A stretch of DNA of 64,000 bases, taken from Actinoplanes octamycinicus (GTDB taxonomy: Bacteria; Actinomycetota; Actinomycetes; Mycobacteriales; Micromonosporaceae). Shown piece after piece: positions 34,433-43,080 of the stretch. Location of the stretch: positions 1,674,001 through 1,738,000 of the forward strand of contig NZ_JACHNB010000001.1 in the NCBI RefSeq assembly GCF_014205225.1, in the 5' to 3' direction. The notes under the pieces were generated by a model. It was given only the letters and a program-made list of their open reading frames with translations. It did not search any database and had not been told where the DNA came from. The position numbers and the translations under genes are program-made. The first letter of the stretch is position 1; each line of letters starts with the position of its first letter.

Positions 34433-34834
34433 ATGCAGATGACCTGTCCCAAGTGCCACGGCGAAATGCGGGTCTACGAGCGCAGCGGCGTCACGATCGA
34501 CCAGTGCACCGAGTGCCGCGGCATCTTCCTGGACCGCGGTGAGCTGGAGAAACTCTTCGCCGCCGAGGCTACTTACAACCGTTCCGCGCCGGCACCGGGT
34601 CCGGCCGCCCACACCCCTCCGCCGCCGCCTCCCGCGCCGCACGGTGGCCACGGATATGTTCCGCCGCCCCCGCCGCCGCCGGCTTACGGGACTCCGGTGC
34701 ACCACGCCCCGCCGGCCGCCCACTACCCGCCGGCGGTGCCGCACTACGGGCACCACGGGCACTACCGGCAGCCGCACTACGGGCACCACGGGCACTACCG
34801 GCGGCGCAGCTTCCTGCACGACCTGTTCGACTGA
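34433..34834 (+). CDS. TFIIB-type zinc-ribbon protein with Pro/His-rich tail
   Basis: 133 residues. The first 45 form a zinc ribbon of the zf-TFIIB type: TCPKCHGEMRVYERSGV, then CTECRGIFLDRGELEKL, with four zinc Cys. The rest is low complexity: Pro runs, then His/Tyr-rich repeats (two PHYGHHGHYR units) ending RRRSFLHDLFD. The family is widespread in bacteria, with unknown function; the His-rich tail could bind metal. ATG 34433 starts right after the upstream gene's TGA, so it may be part of the same operon. Confidence 0.85.
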   Translation: MQMTCPKCHGEMRVYERSGVTIDQCTECRGIFLDRGELEKLFAAEATYNRSAPAPGPAAHTPPPPPPAPHGGHGYVPPPPPPPAYGTPVHHAPPAAHYPPAVPHYGHHGHYRQPHYGHHGHYRRRSFLHDLFD

Positions 34835-36235
34835 CAGTTCTTCTTGGCTGACCGGGCTGCCGGGTCGGGTCGGGGTCTTCGGTTTCGGCCGGTAAGGCGC
34901 TGATTCGACCGGCGGTCCGGCACTTGGGTCGGTCCGCCGCTTTCGCCGGCGGACCGATGCCACCTTGCATGGTGTGCTGATTTGCCGGCGGTCCGCTGCT
35001 CTGATCGATCCGCGGCTCGTCCCCGCGCGGCCTCCGGCTCCGGCGGGTCCGCTGCTCGCCGCGGCGCCGCCCCCCTGCTCTGATCGGTTCGCTTCGAGCC
35101 TCGTCGTCCGCTGCCCACGCCGGCCCGCAGCCCGACCCACGTCGTCCGCCGCTCACGCCGGCCCGCAGCCCGACCCACACCCGCCGCCCACGCCGGCCTG
35201 CTGCTCGACCCACACCCGCCGCCCACGCCGGCCTGCTGCTCGACCCGCACCCGCCGCCCATGTCGGCCTGCTGCTCGACCCACACCCGCCGCCTACGCCG
35301 GTCCGCAGCTCAACCCACACCACGCGCCGCCCACGCCGGCCTGCTGCTCACCCACACCACCCGCCGCTCACGCTGGCCCTCAGCGCGGATGGCCGGTGAA
35401 CACAGCCCGACGCCCTGCTCGACCCACACCACCCGTGGCCCACGCCCGGCTGCTGTTTCTAGACGCGGCCTGCTGCCCGGTAGGCGTGCTTGAGCGGCAT
35501 TCCGGATCTCGCCAGCCGGCATGAGTCTTTGCTGGCGACCTGCGGCTCGCTCCGGCCCCGAGCCGGCCTGCGGGTTCTTTGTCGCTTTTGGACTTCGTTT
35601 CCGGTTTCCGGCGGCTTGCCCGCGTTCCGATCTCTGGTAACGCCGGGCGACCAATGAAGCGTTCCGGGACAGGCAGCCGCTGGGCGGTCAATGGCCGGAG
35701 CTGGCCTCCCGCGCCTACCTCACGCCGTCCCCGCTGAGCCGCCCTTGCGGCCGCTGGCTGATCGCTGCGTATGGGGCGACGGCTGGATTGGGGTAGGTGA
35801 CTGTTCGGCAGTGGGAGGACCGGCCGAAATGGTGATGGACGGGGCGGAGCGCGCAATCGACGGGTCGCTCGGTGATACCTGGGCGTCCGCGAATTGGGAC
35901 GGGTGCGGGACGTTACCGAGGTTGATCCGGCTGGCCGCGTTGACCGAGAGCGACCATATGGGCTTCGAGGAGCGGGGCTTCAGGGGCTCCGGGAGTGAAG
36001 CCACGACCAGCGGGTACTGATCGACTTCGTGAGTCGGGTGGGAGCTGCGGAGACAAGCCGCAGTGGGATTGATCACTCTGCGTGAGCACAAAACGGAGTC
36101 GGGCCGTCACTTTAAAGAGAACTATTTCGATAGGTCTCTCTTTTCGTTCGCGTTACGAAGTCGCTGGAATACGCAACGTCGCGGATCTTGGGTATTGTCA
36201 CGTCGCCCCCTGTCGCGGCGAACGGAGGAAGAACC
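34835..36235. repeat. 1.4-kb spacer with 35-38-bp tandem repeats
   Basis: No convincing gene is present. From about 35103 to 35390 some seven or eight imperfect copies of a 35-38-bp unit follow one another, built around CCGCCGCCCACGCCGGCCTG and ending CTGCTCGACCCACA. The unit length is not fixed, and all frames give Pro/Thr/His or Arg/Gly repeats. The part from 35950 to 36235 is AT-richer and should carry the ybaB promoter. Short frames at 35691-36020 (+) and 35720-36091 (-) are possible but unsupported. Confidence 0.75.
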
Positions 36236-36577
36236 GTGACTGAAACAGCTGATCGCACGGCGAACCAGGACCTGCGAAACGACTTGGAAGACGTCTACGG
36301 ACGGTATGAGGAAATGCGCTCCGGAGTGGACGAACTCCAGCGCAGTCTGGCCACCATGCAGGTGAGCGCGCAGTCGCCGGACGGCGCCGTGCAGGCCACC
36401 GTGAACGCCGACGGGGATCTCGTCGGTCTGCGCCTGGACCAGCAGGCCTGCCGGGAGTGGGACGTCGAGACGCTGGCCCGGGTGATCGTCGAGACGGTGC
36501 AGAGCGCGTCGGCCGGCAAGCACCGCCAGGTCGAGCAGCTGGTGACCACCCATCGCGTGCCGGACGAGGCGGCCTGA
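36236..36577 (+). CDS. YbaB/EbfC family nucleoid-associated protein
   Basis: 113 residues. YbaB/EbfC proteins are small dimers that bind DNA. The middle shows the typical alternation MQVSAQSPDGAVQATVNADGDLVGLRL, flanked by helices (LEDVYGRYEEMRSGVDELQ and VETLARVIVETVQSASA). The GTG at 36236 is set by GGAGGA 7 bp upstream. Divergent members of this family are numerous in actinobacteria, often next to WXG100/ESX-like genes; none is seen here. The gene stands alone between two spacers. Confidence 0.85.
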   Translation: MTETADRTANQDLRNDLEDVYGRYEEMRSGVDELQRSLATMQVSAQSPDGAVQATVNADGDLVGLRLDQQACREWDVETLARVIVETVQSASAGKHRQVEQLVTTHRVPDEAA

Positions 36578-37026
36578 CCGATCCGCGGTGAGCCGCCACC
36601 GAGCGGCTTCGACCGATGCCGGTGCACGCCGGTCGGGGGCCGCGGCCCAGTGCCGCGACCCGGCGTGCCACCGCATCCGCGGAGATTCTGGCGATGAACG
36701 CCCGCTTCGAGCGGGAGCACCCTACAAACGCCCGCTCGGAGCGGGCACACCCCACAAAGGACTACCAGCCGACACTTCGGTCGGCGCATCTCCTGCCGCC
36801 GCCCTGCACCTCAACGCCGCATGCGGGATCAGAGCGTTGCGGAGACAAGCAAGCTCGGTAGACCTACGACAGCCGGCACGCGACCGCGGCAGAGTACGAG
36901 TCGGCGGACGGTGCCGATGACCACGGACAGGTGCTCACGTCGTACCCCAAAGGGGGTGGCGTGGGGCGGCAGCGACCGCGCGCCTGCCCACGGCCCCTTC
37001 GTCGCCGCCGGAGGCACAACGGGCCA
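36578..37026. repeat. Spacer with two tandem 30-bp hairpin units
   Basis: Two 30-bp units (36697-36726 and 36727-36756, 25 of 30 bases equal) each hold a hairpin: CCCGCT-TCG-AGCGGG and GCCCGCT-CGG-AGCGGGC. They may terminate transcription of ybaB. The rest of the 449-bp gap up to the dnaB stop shows no gene. Confidence 0.7.
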
Positions 37027-38469
37027 CTAGATGGCCATGTCGACGAAGCGGGACAGGTGCAGCTGCGCCGCCACCGTGATCGTGTCGGTCGGGCCGTTAC
37101 GGTGCTTGGCCACGATGAAGTCGGCCTCGCCGGCGCGCGGCGACTCCTTGTCGTAGTAGTCGTCGCGGTGCAGCAGGATCACCACGTCGGCGTCCTGCTC
37201 GATGGAGCCGGACTCACGCAGGTCGGACAGCTGCGGGCGCTTGTCGGTGCGCTGCTCGGGACCACGGTTCAGCTGGCTGACGCCGATCACCGGGCACTCG
37301 ATCTCCTTGGCCAGCAGCTTGAGGCCACGGGACAGCTCGGAGACCTCCTGCTGACGGCTCTCCGTCTTCTTCGGCGAGGACATCAGCTGGAGATAGTCGA
37401 TGACCAGCATCTTCAGGTTGTGCCGCTGCTTGAGCCGGCGGGCCTTGGCGCGGATCTCCATGAGGTTCATGTTGGGCGTGTCGTCGACGAAGATCGGCGC
37501 CTCGCTGATCTCGCCCATCCGGCGGGCCAGCTTGGTCCAGTCGTCGTCGGAGAGCTGGCCGGACCGGAGGGTGTGCAGCGGCACCCGCGCCTCGGCGGAG
37601 AGCAGCCGCATCACCATCTCGATCTTGCTCATTTCCAGCGAGAAGATGGCGCTGGCGCAGCCGTGCCGGATCGCCGCGTTGCGCGCGAAGTCCATGCTCG
37701 CGGTCGACTTGCCGAGACCGGGTCGCCCGGCCACGATGATCAGCTGGCCCGGGTGCAGGCCGTTGAGCAGGCGGTCGAGGTCTTGGAAACCGGTCGGGAC
37801 GCCCTGCATCACGCCGCCGGAGGCGCCCACCGCCTCGATCTCGTCGAGCGTCGGCTGCAGCATGTCGCCGAGCGCGGCGAAATCCTCGCTGACCCGTTTC
37901 TCGGTGATCTCGTAGATGGTCTGCTGGGCCCGGTCGACGATGTCGTCGACATCACCACCGGCGTTGCCGTTCGCGTTGTAGCCCAACTGCACGATCTTGG
38001 TGCCGGCCTCGACCAGGCGGCGCAGGATCGCCCGGTCGGCGACGATGCGCGCGTAGTAGGACGCGTTGGCGGCGGTCGGCACGCTCTCGATCAGCGTGTG
38101 CAGATAGGGCACGCCGCCGATCCGCTGCAGGTCGCCGCTGTCGGCCAGGGCCGCCGCCACGGTCAGCGCGTCGGCCGGCTCACCCCGCCCGTAGAGGTCG
38201 AGGATGACGTCGAAGATGGTGCCGTGGATCGGCCGGTAGAAGTCGTGGGTCTTGAGGATCTCCACCACGTCGGCGATCGCGTCCTTGGAGAGCAGCATGC
38301 CGCCCAGCACGCCCTGCTCGGCCGCGACGTCCTGCGGGGGCGCCTTGTCATAGGCGCCGCTGCTCGGCGCGCCGCCACCGCCGCCGCGGGGCGAACCACC
38401 GCTCTGGGGTCCCCCGGTCGGCTGAGATGAGGGACGTGGATCCGGCCGTGCGTCGTCGGTGATCGACAC
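37027..38469 (-). CDS. dnaB: Replicative DNA helicase DnaB
   Basis: About 480 residues. The N-terminal 45 residues are Gly/Pro/Ser-rich. The DnaB N-terminal domain (PPQDVAAEQGVLGGMLLSKDAI onward) and the RecA-like motor follow: Walker A GRPGLGKSTASM, FSLEMSKIEMVMRLL, Walker B MLVIDYLQLM and GVSQLNRGPEQR. No intein interrupts it, unlike several mycobacterial dnaB genes. DnaB unwinds DNA ahead of the replisome. GTG 38469 follows GGGGGGA; an ATG 17 codons upstream has a weaker site. Upstream spacer DNA contains DnaA boxes. Confidence 0.97.
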   Translation of the reverse strand: MSITDDARPDPRPSSQPTGGPQSGGSPRGGGGGAPSSGAYDKAPPQDVAAEQGVLGGMLLSKDAIADVVEILKTHDFYRPIHGTIFDVILDLYGRGEPADALTVAAALADSGDLQRIGGVPYLHTLIESVPTAANASYYARIVADRAILRRLVEAGTKIVQLGYNANGNAGGDVDDIVDRAQQTIYEITEKRVSEDFAALGDMLQPTLDEIEAVGASGGVMQGVPTGFQDLDRLLNGLHPGQLIIVAGRPGLGKSTASMDFARNAAIRHGCASAIFSLEMSKIEMVMRLLSAEARVPLHTLRSGQLSDDDWTKLARRMGEISEAPIFVDDTPNMNLMEIRAKARRLKQRHNLKMLVIDYLQLMSSPKKTESRQQEVSELSRGLKLLAKEIECPVIGVSQLNRGPEQRTDKRPQLSDLRESGSIEQDADVVILLHRDDYYDKESPRAGEADFIVAKHRNGPTDTITVAAQLHLSRFVDMAI

Positions 38470-38644
38470 CGGGACATCCCCCCAAACTGACCATGCCGAC
38501 AGGACCATCGAACAACCCTCGTACGACTCCTTCGGCCGGTTCGCACCCGACTTCAGCAGATCCGGTCGATCAGAGGGCGGGACCACTGTACGAACCCGGC
38601 CGCCACCAGCCCAACTGCCACGGTGGACGAGTCTTGGGACAACC

Positions 38645-38697
38645 TGTGGACAGGACGCTCCCAGCTGTGGGCAGGCCTGTGCACACCATGTGGACAA
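38645..38697 (-). promoter_or_regulatory. DnaA boxes upstream of dnaB
   Basis: TGTGGACAA (38689-38697) is a perfect DnaA box; TGTGGACAG (38645-38653) has one mismatch, and TGTGGGCAG (38666-38674) two. All three share orientation and lie 176-228 bp upstream of the dnaB start, in the gap with the divergent giant gene. Confidence 0.5.
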
Positions 38698-38846
38698 CTC
38701 TTGGGGAAAGAGCCTCAGCAGCACTTTTCCGCCGCCGTCCTGTGGAAGGCAGAAAAGCTGATGGATCTGCGGAAATACCGGGTCGGGTGAGCAAGCCATC
38801 GCTGTGAGGCGTTGCGGTTCCGTCTCCGGCACGTCACCCTTTTCAG

Positions 38847-41800
38847 GTGGACCAACGGGAGTGGGACTACGGCGCCCGCATGTCGCGCGAGAGGCGCGCT
38901 GTGGACGCTTGGCCCATTTCTGAGCAGGAAAGGGACGAATCGGAAGCCCGGTGGTCCTCGCTGACCGATACCGGCAGCATGACCCCGAGCCCCGAGGCCC
39001 TCACCTGGCAGCGCCGGGCGGATGCCTGGGCGCAGCAGGGCGGCAGCGAGATCGAGCCCTACGCCGGTGGCGGTGGCGGCCAGGCCGTGGAGCCGGCGAA
39101 CCGGTGGTCGGACGTGGCCTCGACCGGCCGGCCCACCTTCCCGGCCGACGGCACCGGCTGGCGCACCCAGACCTCGGAGTGGCGGGCCACCGGCGCGCGC
39201 TGGCGGCAGACCACCGAGTGGCGCTCGTCCACCGGCTCGCACGTCTGGCGCTCCACCACCGAGGCCTGGCAGTCGGAGAACGAGGCGGCCGAGGCCGCCC
39301 CGACCCGCCCGACCATCTCCGGCACCGCCTGGCCCACCCCGGAGCAGGAGAGCGGCGCCCGGGAGAGCTGGTCGGACACCCCGTCCTGGCGGCGCGAGGC
39401 GGACACCGGCCGGGCCGCGACCACCCCGGTCGAGCAGACCTGGAGCAGCAGCTCGGGCACCCCGTCGTGGCAGCAGCCGTCGGCGCAGACCCCGTCCTGG
39501 CAGCAGCCGTCGCAGACGCCGTCGTGGCAGCAGCCGTCCACGCCGACGCCGTCCTGGCAGCAGCCGTCCACGCCGACGCCGTCCTGGCAGCAGCCCTCCG
39601 CGCAGACCCCCTCCTGGCAGCAGCAGTCCAGCCAGACTCCGTCGTGGCAGCAGCCGTCCCGGCCGGCCGCCGAGCCCTGGTCGTCCACCGCGTCGGCGAG
39701 CGGCTCGTGGAGCGCCGACCGCCGCGGCACCCCGGGGGAGAACACCACCGACATCGGCGGCTGGGACCAGCGGTCCGACGGTCCCGGCTGGCAGGCCGGC
39801 CCGCGCGACGACGGCCGGCACTTCGTCCGGGAGGACGACCGGGCGGCCTGGCGGCGCGGCACCGAGACCGAGTGGTCCACCCGCCCCGGCCGGCGGCGTG
39901 CGCCCGAGCCGGAGGGCCAGCCGTCCGGCGGCACCGGCTGGTCCAGCACCTCGGACACGGACAACTGGGCCGGGCACACCGACACCGGCAGCATTCCGCT
40001 GTCCCCGACGTCACCGATGCCCGATCCGGGCGCGCCGGCCCCCTCTTGGGGCAGCCGGTCGGCCCGGCGCGGCTATGCCGCGGAGCCGGACAGCTATCAG
40101 GACGCTTACGGTGAGCGCTCCGGTCAGACCCCTATCCGGTACGGCGTCCGTCCCGAGTCGTCCACCCGCCTGTCCCGGCGTGCCGCCCCGGAGGACGGTC
40201 CCACCGCGTTCCGCGACGAGAGCGCCGCCGCCTCGGGTGGCCTGCCGCAGCGTGAGCGCGGCCGGGCCGAATCGCCCGCACTGCCCGAGCGCCAGCGTGG
40301 TGCCGGCCAGTTCCGGGACGAGCCGCCCGCGCCGCCGGAGCGCCAGCGTGGTGCCGGCCAGTTCCGGGACGAGCCGCCCGCGCTGCCCGAGCGCCAGCGT
40401 GGTGCCGGCCAGTTCCGCGAGGACGGCGCCGCTGCCGGCGGCCTGCCGGAGCGCGGCGCGCCCGATCGCGGCGCGCCGGAGCGTGGCCTGCCGGAGCGTC
40501 AGCGCGGCGCCGGCCGTCGCGCCCAGCGCCCGCAGCGCTACAACGCGAACCCGACGAACTGGCGCGAGGACACCTCCTCCTGGGAGGCCGAGCCGGACAC
40601 CAGCAACTGGACCCGCGACCCGGACACCGGCCAGTGGAGCCGCGCCGAGGACGACCCGCGCGTGCTGGCCTGGCGTGCCGAGGCGGCCCGTCGCGAGCAG
40701 GTCAAGCAGGAGGACGAGGCGCCGCCGGAACAGCCTGGTCCGGCCGGTCAGCCCGGCCCGGCCGGCTGGGGTGGCGGCGGTCGGCGCAGCCGGCGTGCCG
40801 ACGAGCCCACCGGCCCGGTCGGCGGCGTGCCCGGCGGCCCGCTGCCCAGCAGCGGCATGCCGGACGGCCCGCGCCCGCGCAGCGCCATGCCCGGTGGCGG
40901 CACCTGGTCGACCGGCGGCGCGATGCCCGGCCCGACCACTCCGCGCAGCGCCATGCCGAGCGGCGGCGACCAGCCGGATCCCTACGCCTCCGGCCGCTTC
41001 CGCACGGATCAGTACGGCCCCGACGCCAGCGGCCGCCGGCGTGCCCCGGAGCCCGAGCCGGATTCCTGGTCGGCCCGCCGGTCCGGCGGCCCCGCCGAGG
41101 ATTACCAGACCGACGGCTGGCGGCAGGGTCCACTGCCGCCGCGCCAGGATCCGCCGCGCGAGCTGCCCGCCGGGCGATCCGGTGGCTGGGCCGAGCCCGG
41201 CTACCCCGCCCAGCAGGCCCGCGAGCTGCCGGCCGGCCGTTCGTCGTGGCCCGAGCCGGAGCGTAATGTGCCGCGGCAGACCGGCTACGGTTCGCTGCCG
41301 CCGGAGGATTCCGGCTGGCCGGAGCCGGATCGGGGCCCGCGCCGCACCGGCGGTTACGGCTATGGCGCTCCGGAGCCCGACGAGCGCACCTGGTCCGACC
41401 AGCGGCGCCCGGGCGGCGCCCGGGAGTTGCCGGCCGCCCCGCAGCGCCGGGACGACGGTTACGGCGCCCCCGGTGCCGACCCGGCGTGGCGTGACCCGCG
41501 CAAACCGGCGTACGGGGCGCAGCGGGCGCTGCCCAGCGGCCCGTCCTCGTGGGCCGACCTGACCGCCGAGGCGCCTGGCGGTGACGAGGAGACGGATCGC
41601 TACGGCAACCCGCGCCGCCGCGACGACCGGGACGACCCGCCGTACGGCGGGGGTGGTGGCGGTGCCCGCGGCCAAGGCGATTGGCGGACACCGGGACCAT
41701 CCGGCGGAGCTTCCTGGAACGGTGGTTCCGGCCCGGCCAACGGGTGGAACGGGGCCGGCCCGGGCAACGGCAGTTATCGCCGCGGCGCACCGGATCCCGG

Positions 41801-42821
41801 TTACAGCAGCGGCGGCGCGCCGGACGGGGGCGGCTGGCGCGCCAGTGCCGACACAGACGCCCCCGGCGATGACCGGCGTGCCCAGCTCAACGGCGGCACC
41901 GCCGCGCCCACCTCCGGCGCATCCGGTTACCGCGCCACCGCCGCCGCCGACTGGCGTCAGGAGCTGAACGGCGGTACACCCAGCGCTGCCCCGGTTTCCG
42001 GCTACCGGGCCACCGCGACTCCGCCGGGCGACTGGCGTGCCGAGCTCAACGGCGGCGCCCCGGCCGGTGCGGCCCCGGTCAGCGGCAGCGCGGCCGTCCC
42101 GCCCGCGCCGGCCGCCGACTGGCGTGCCGAGCTGACCGGCGGCACCGCCGCGCCCACCTCCGGCGCCGCCGGGTACCGCGCGACGGCCGCTGCCGCCGCG
42201 CCGGTCGCCGACGACTGGCGTCGCGAGCTCAACACCGAGCTGGCCGACGGCGAGGCGCAGCGGTTCAGCACCTCGGACTTCCCATCGTTCCGGCCGAGCG
42301 GCTCGGCCGCGGTCGCCGACGGGGAGAACCTGGCGCTGAGCGCCACCTCGGTGATCACCGCGCCGCCCGGCGAGGACACCTCATGGCCGCCGCGGCGTGC
42401 CACGAGCGGCGCCCTCTTCGAGAGCACCGGCTCCTACGAGCGGCGGCCGGTCAGCAGCGGCCTGCTCACCGGCCGGCCGAGCGACCTGCTCAACCCGGAC
42501 GACGAGGACGAGGAGGAGACCTCCAGCAGCCCGCTGGCCGCCGTCGGCTACACGGTGGTCTGGTACGGCGTGCCGGTGGTGCTCTTCGTCCTCGGGATGC
42601 TGCTGCTGAACACCGGCCAGCGCGCGCACGCCCTGCAGACGCTGGCCAACGCCGCCCCCGAGTTCGGCATCTCGCTGGCGCTGAGCATCGTCGTCGCGTT
42701 CGGCCTGCGCTTCGCCACCACCGCCTGGAAGTCGGCGAGTGTCGGCCTGGCCGCCGCGGTCGTCGGCGGCGGGCTCGCCACCGTCCTGAGCTCGGCGATC
42801 ACCGGCAACAGCCTGAGCTGA
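38847..42821 (+). CDS. 1324-residue Trp-rich disordered protein with C-terminal membrane helices
   Basis: No family recognised. Residues 1-1230 are polar, rich in Trp, Arg, Pro, Gly, Ser and Asp, with tryptophan every 7-13 residues in the N-terminal third (WRTQTSEWRATGARWRQTTE). Repeats include seven TPSWQQPS units, three ERQRGAGQFRDEP units and several DWRAELNGG-SGYRATA units near the end. The last 95 residues hold three membrane helices starting at AAVGYTVVWYGVPVVLFVLG. This suggests a long cytoplasmic or surface tail anchored in the membrane. The GTG at 38847 lacks a clear ribosome site; ATG 38880 is an alternative. Codon use is normal throughout. Confidence 0.85.
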   Translation: MDQREWDYGARMSRERRAVDAWPISEQERDESEARWSSLTDTGSMTPSPEALTWQRRADAWAQQGGSEIEPYAGGGGGQAVEPANRWSDVASTGRPTFPADGTGWRTQTSEWRATGARWRQTTEWRSSTGSHVWRSTTEAWQSENEAAEAAPTRPTISGTAWPTPEQESGARESWSDTPSWRREADTGRAATTPVEQTWSSSSGTPSWQQPSAQTPSWQQPSQTPSWQQPSTPTPSWQQPSTPTPSWQQPSAQTPSWQQQSSQTPSWQQPSRPAAEPWSSTASASGSWSADRRGTPGENTTDIGGWDQRSDGPGWQAGPRDDGRHFVREDDRAAWRRGTETEWSTRPGRRRAPEPEGQPSGGTGWSSTSDTDNWAGHTDTGSIPLSPTSPMPDPGAPAPSWGSRSARRGYAAEPDSYQDAYGERSGQTPIRYGVRPESSTRLSRRAAPEDGPTAFRDESAAASGGLPQRERGRAESPALPERQRGAGQFRDEPPAPPERQRGAGQFRDEPPALPERQRGAGQFREDGAAAGGLPERGAPDRGAPERGLPERQRGAGRRAQRPQRYNANPTNWREDTSSWEAEPDTSNWTRDPDTGQWSRAEDDPRVLAWRAEAARREQVKQEDEAPPEQPGPAGQPGPAGWGGGGRRSRRADEPTGPVGGVPGGPLPSSGMPDGPRPRSAMPGGGTWSTGGAMPGPTTPRSAMPSGGDQPDPYASGRFRTDQYGPDASGRRRAPEPEPDSWSARRSGGPAEDYQTDGWRQGPLPPRQDPPRELPAGRSGGWAEPGYPAQQARELPAGRSSWPEPERNVPRQTGYGSLPPEDSGWPEPDRGPRRTGGYGYGAPEPDERTWSDQRRPGGARELPAAPQRRDDGYGAPGADPAWRDPRKPAYGAQRALPSGPSSWADLTAEAPGGDEETDRYGNPRRRDDRDDPPYGGGGGGARGQGDWRTPGPSGGASWNGGSGPANGWNGAGPGNGSYRRGAPDPGYSSGGAPDGGGWRASADTDAPGDDRRAQLNGGTAAPTSGASGYRATAAADWRQELNGGTPSAAPVSGYRATATPPGDWRAELNGGAPAGAAPVSGSAAVPPAPAADWRAELTGGTAAPTSGAAGYRATAAAAAPVADDWRRELNTELADGEAQRFSTSDFPSFRPSGSAAVADGENLALSATSVITAPPGEDTSWPPRRATSGALFESTGSYERRPVSSGLLTGRPSDLLNPDDEDEEETSSSPLAAVGYTVVWYGVPVVLFVLGMLLLNTGQRAHALQTLANAAPEFGISLALSIVVAFGLRFATTAWKSASVGLAAAVVGGGLATVLSSAITGNSLS
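39459..39662 (+). repeat. Seven TPSWQQPS-coding repeats
   Basis: Seven 27-30-bp units built on ACCCCGTCCTGGCAGCAG lie in tandem within the giant Trp-rich gene. Unit lengths vary by one codon. They encode TPSWQQPS with SAQ, SQ, STP or SRP connectors. Confidence 0.9.
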
Positions 42822-42828
42822 CGCGGCT

Positions 42829-43075
42829 CCTTCCGCGCCCGCTCGGACCGCCGTCGGCCCCTTTCCGCGCCCGCTCCCACCGCAGCCGGTCTCTTCCGAG
42901 CCCGCCCCCACTAGCAGCCGGTCTCTTTCCGAGCCCGCTCCGACCGCCACCGGCCTCTTTCCGAGCCCGCTCCGACCGCCACCGGCCTCTTCCCGCGCCC
43001 GCTCCGACCGCCACCGGCCTCTTCCCGCGCCCGCTCCGACCGCCACCGGCCTCTTCCCCGCGCCCGCTCCGACCG
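42829..43075. repeat. Tandem 32-36-bp repeats between convergent genes
   Basis: About seven imperfect copies of a unit built on CGCTCCGACCGCCACCGGCC plus TCTTTCCGAGCC or TCTTCCCGCGCC fill the gap between the Trp-rich gene and the convergent GT87 gene. The last four units are nearly identical. The plus strand is pyrimidine-rich. Confidence 0.9.
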
Positions 43076-43080
43076 CCGCC

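Noticed and set aside
35103..35390. CRISPR-like array
   Set aside because: Units abut directly with no unique spacers, lengths vary and no cas gene is nearby; it is a tandem minisatellite.
35691..36091. Two overlapping frames (109 aa plus strand, 123 aa minus strand)
   Set aside because: Neither has a recognisable family, good ribosome site or typical codon use; they cancel each other.
39001..41675. Several long frames on both strands across the Trp-rich gene
   Set aside because: The plus frame chosen has G/C-ended codons, continuous repeats and terminal membrane helices; the others are Arg/Pro- or Ala/Gly-rich shadows.
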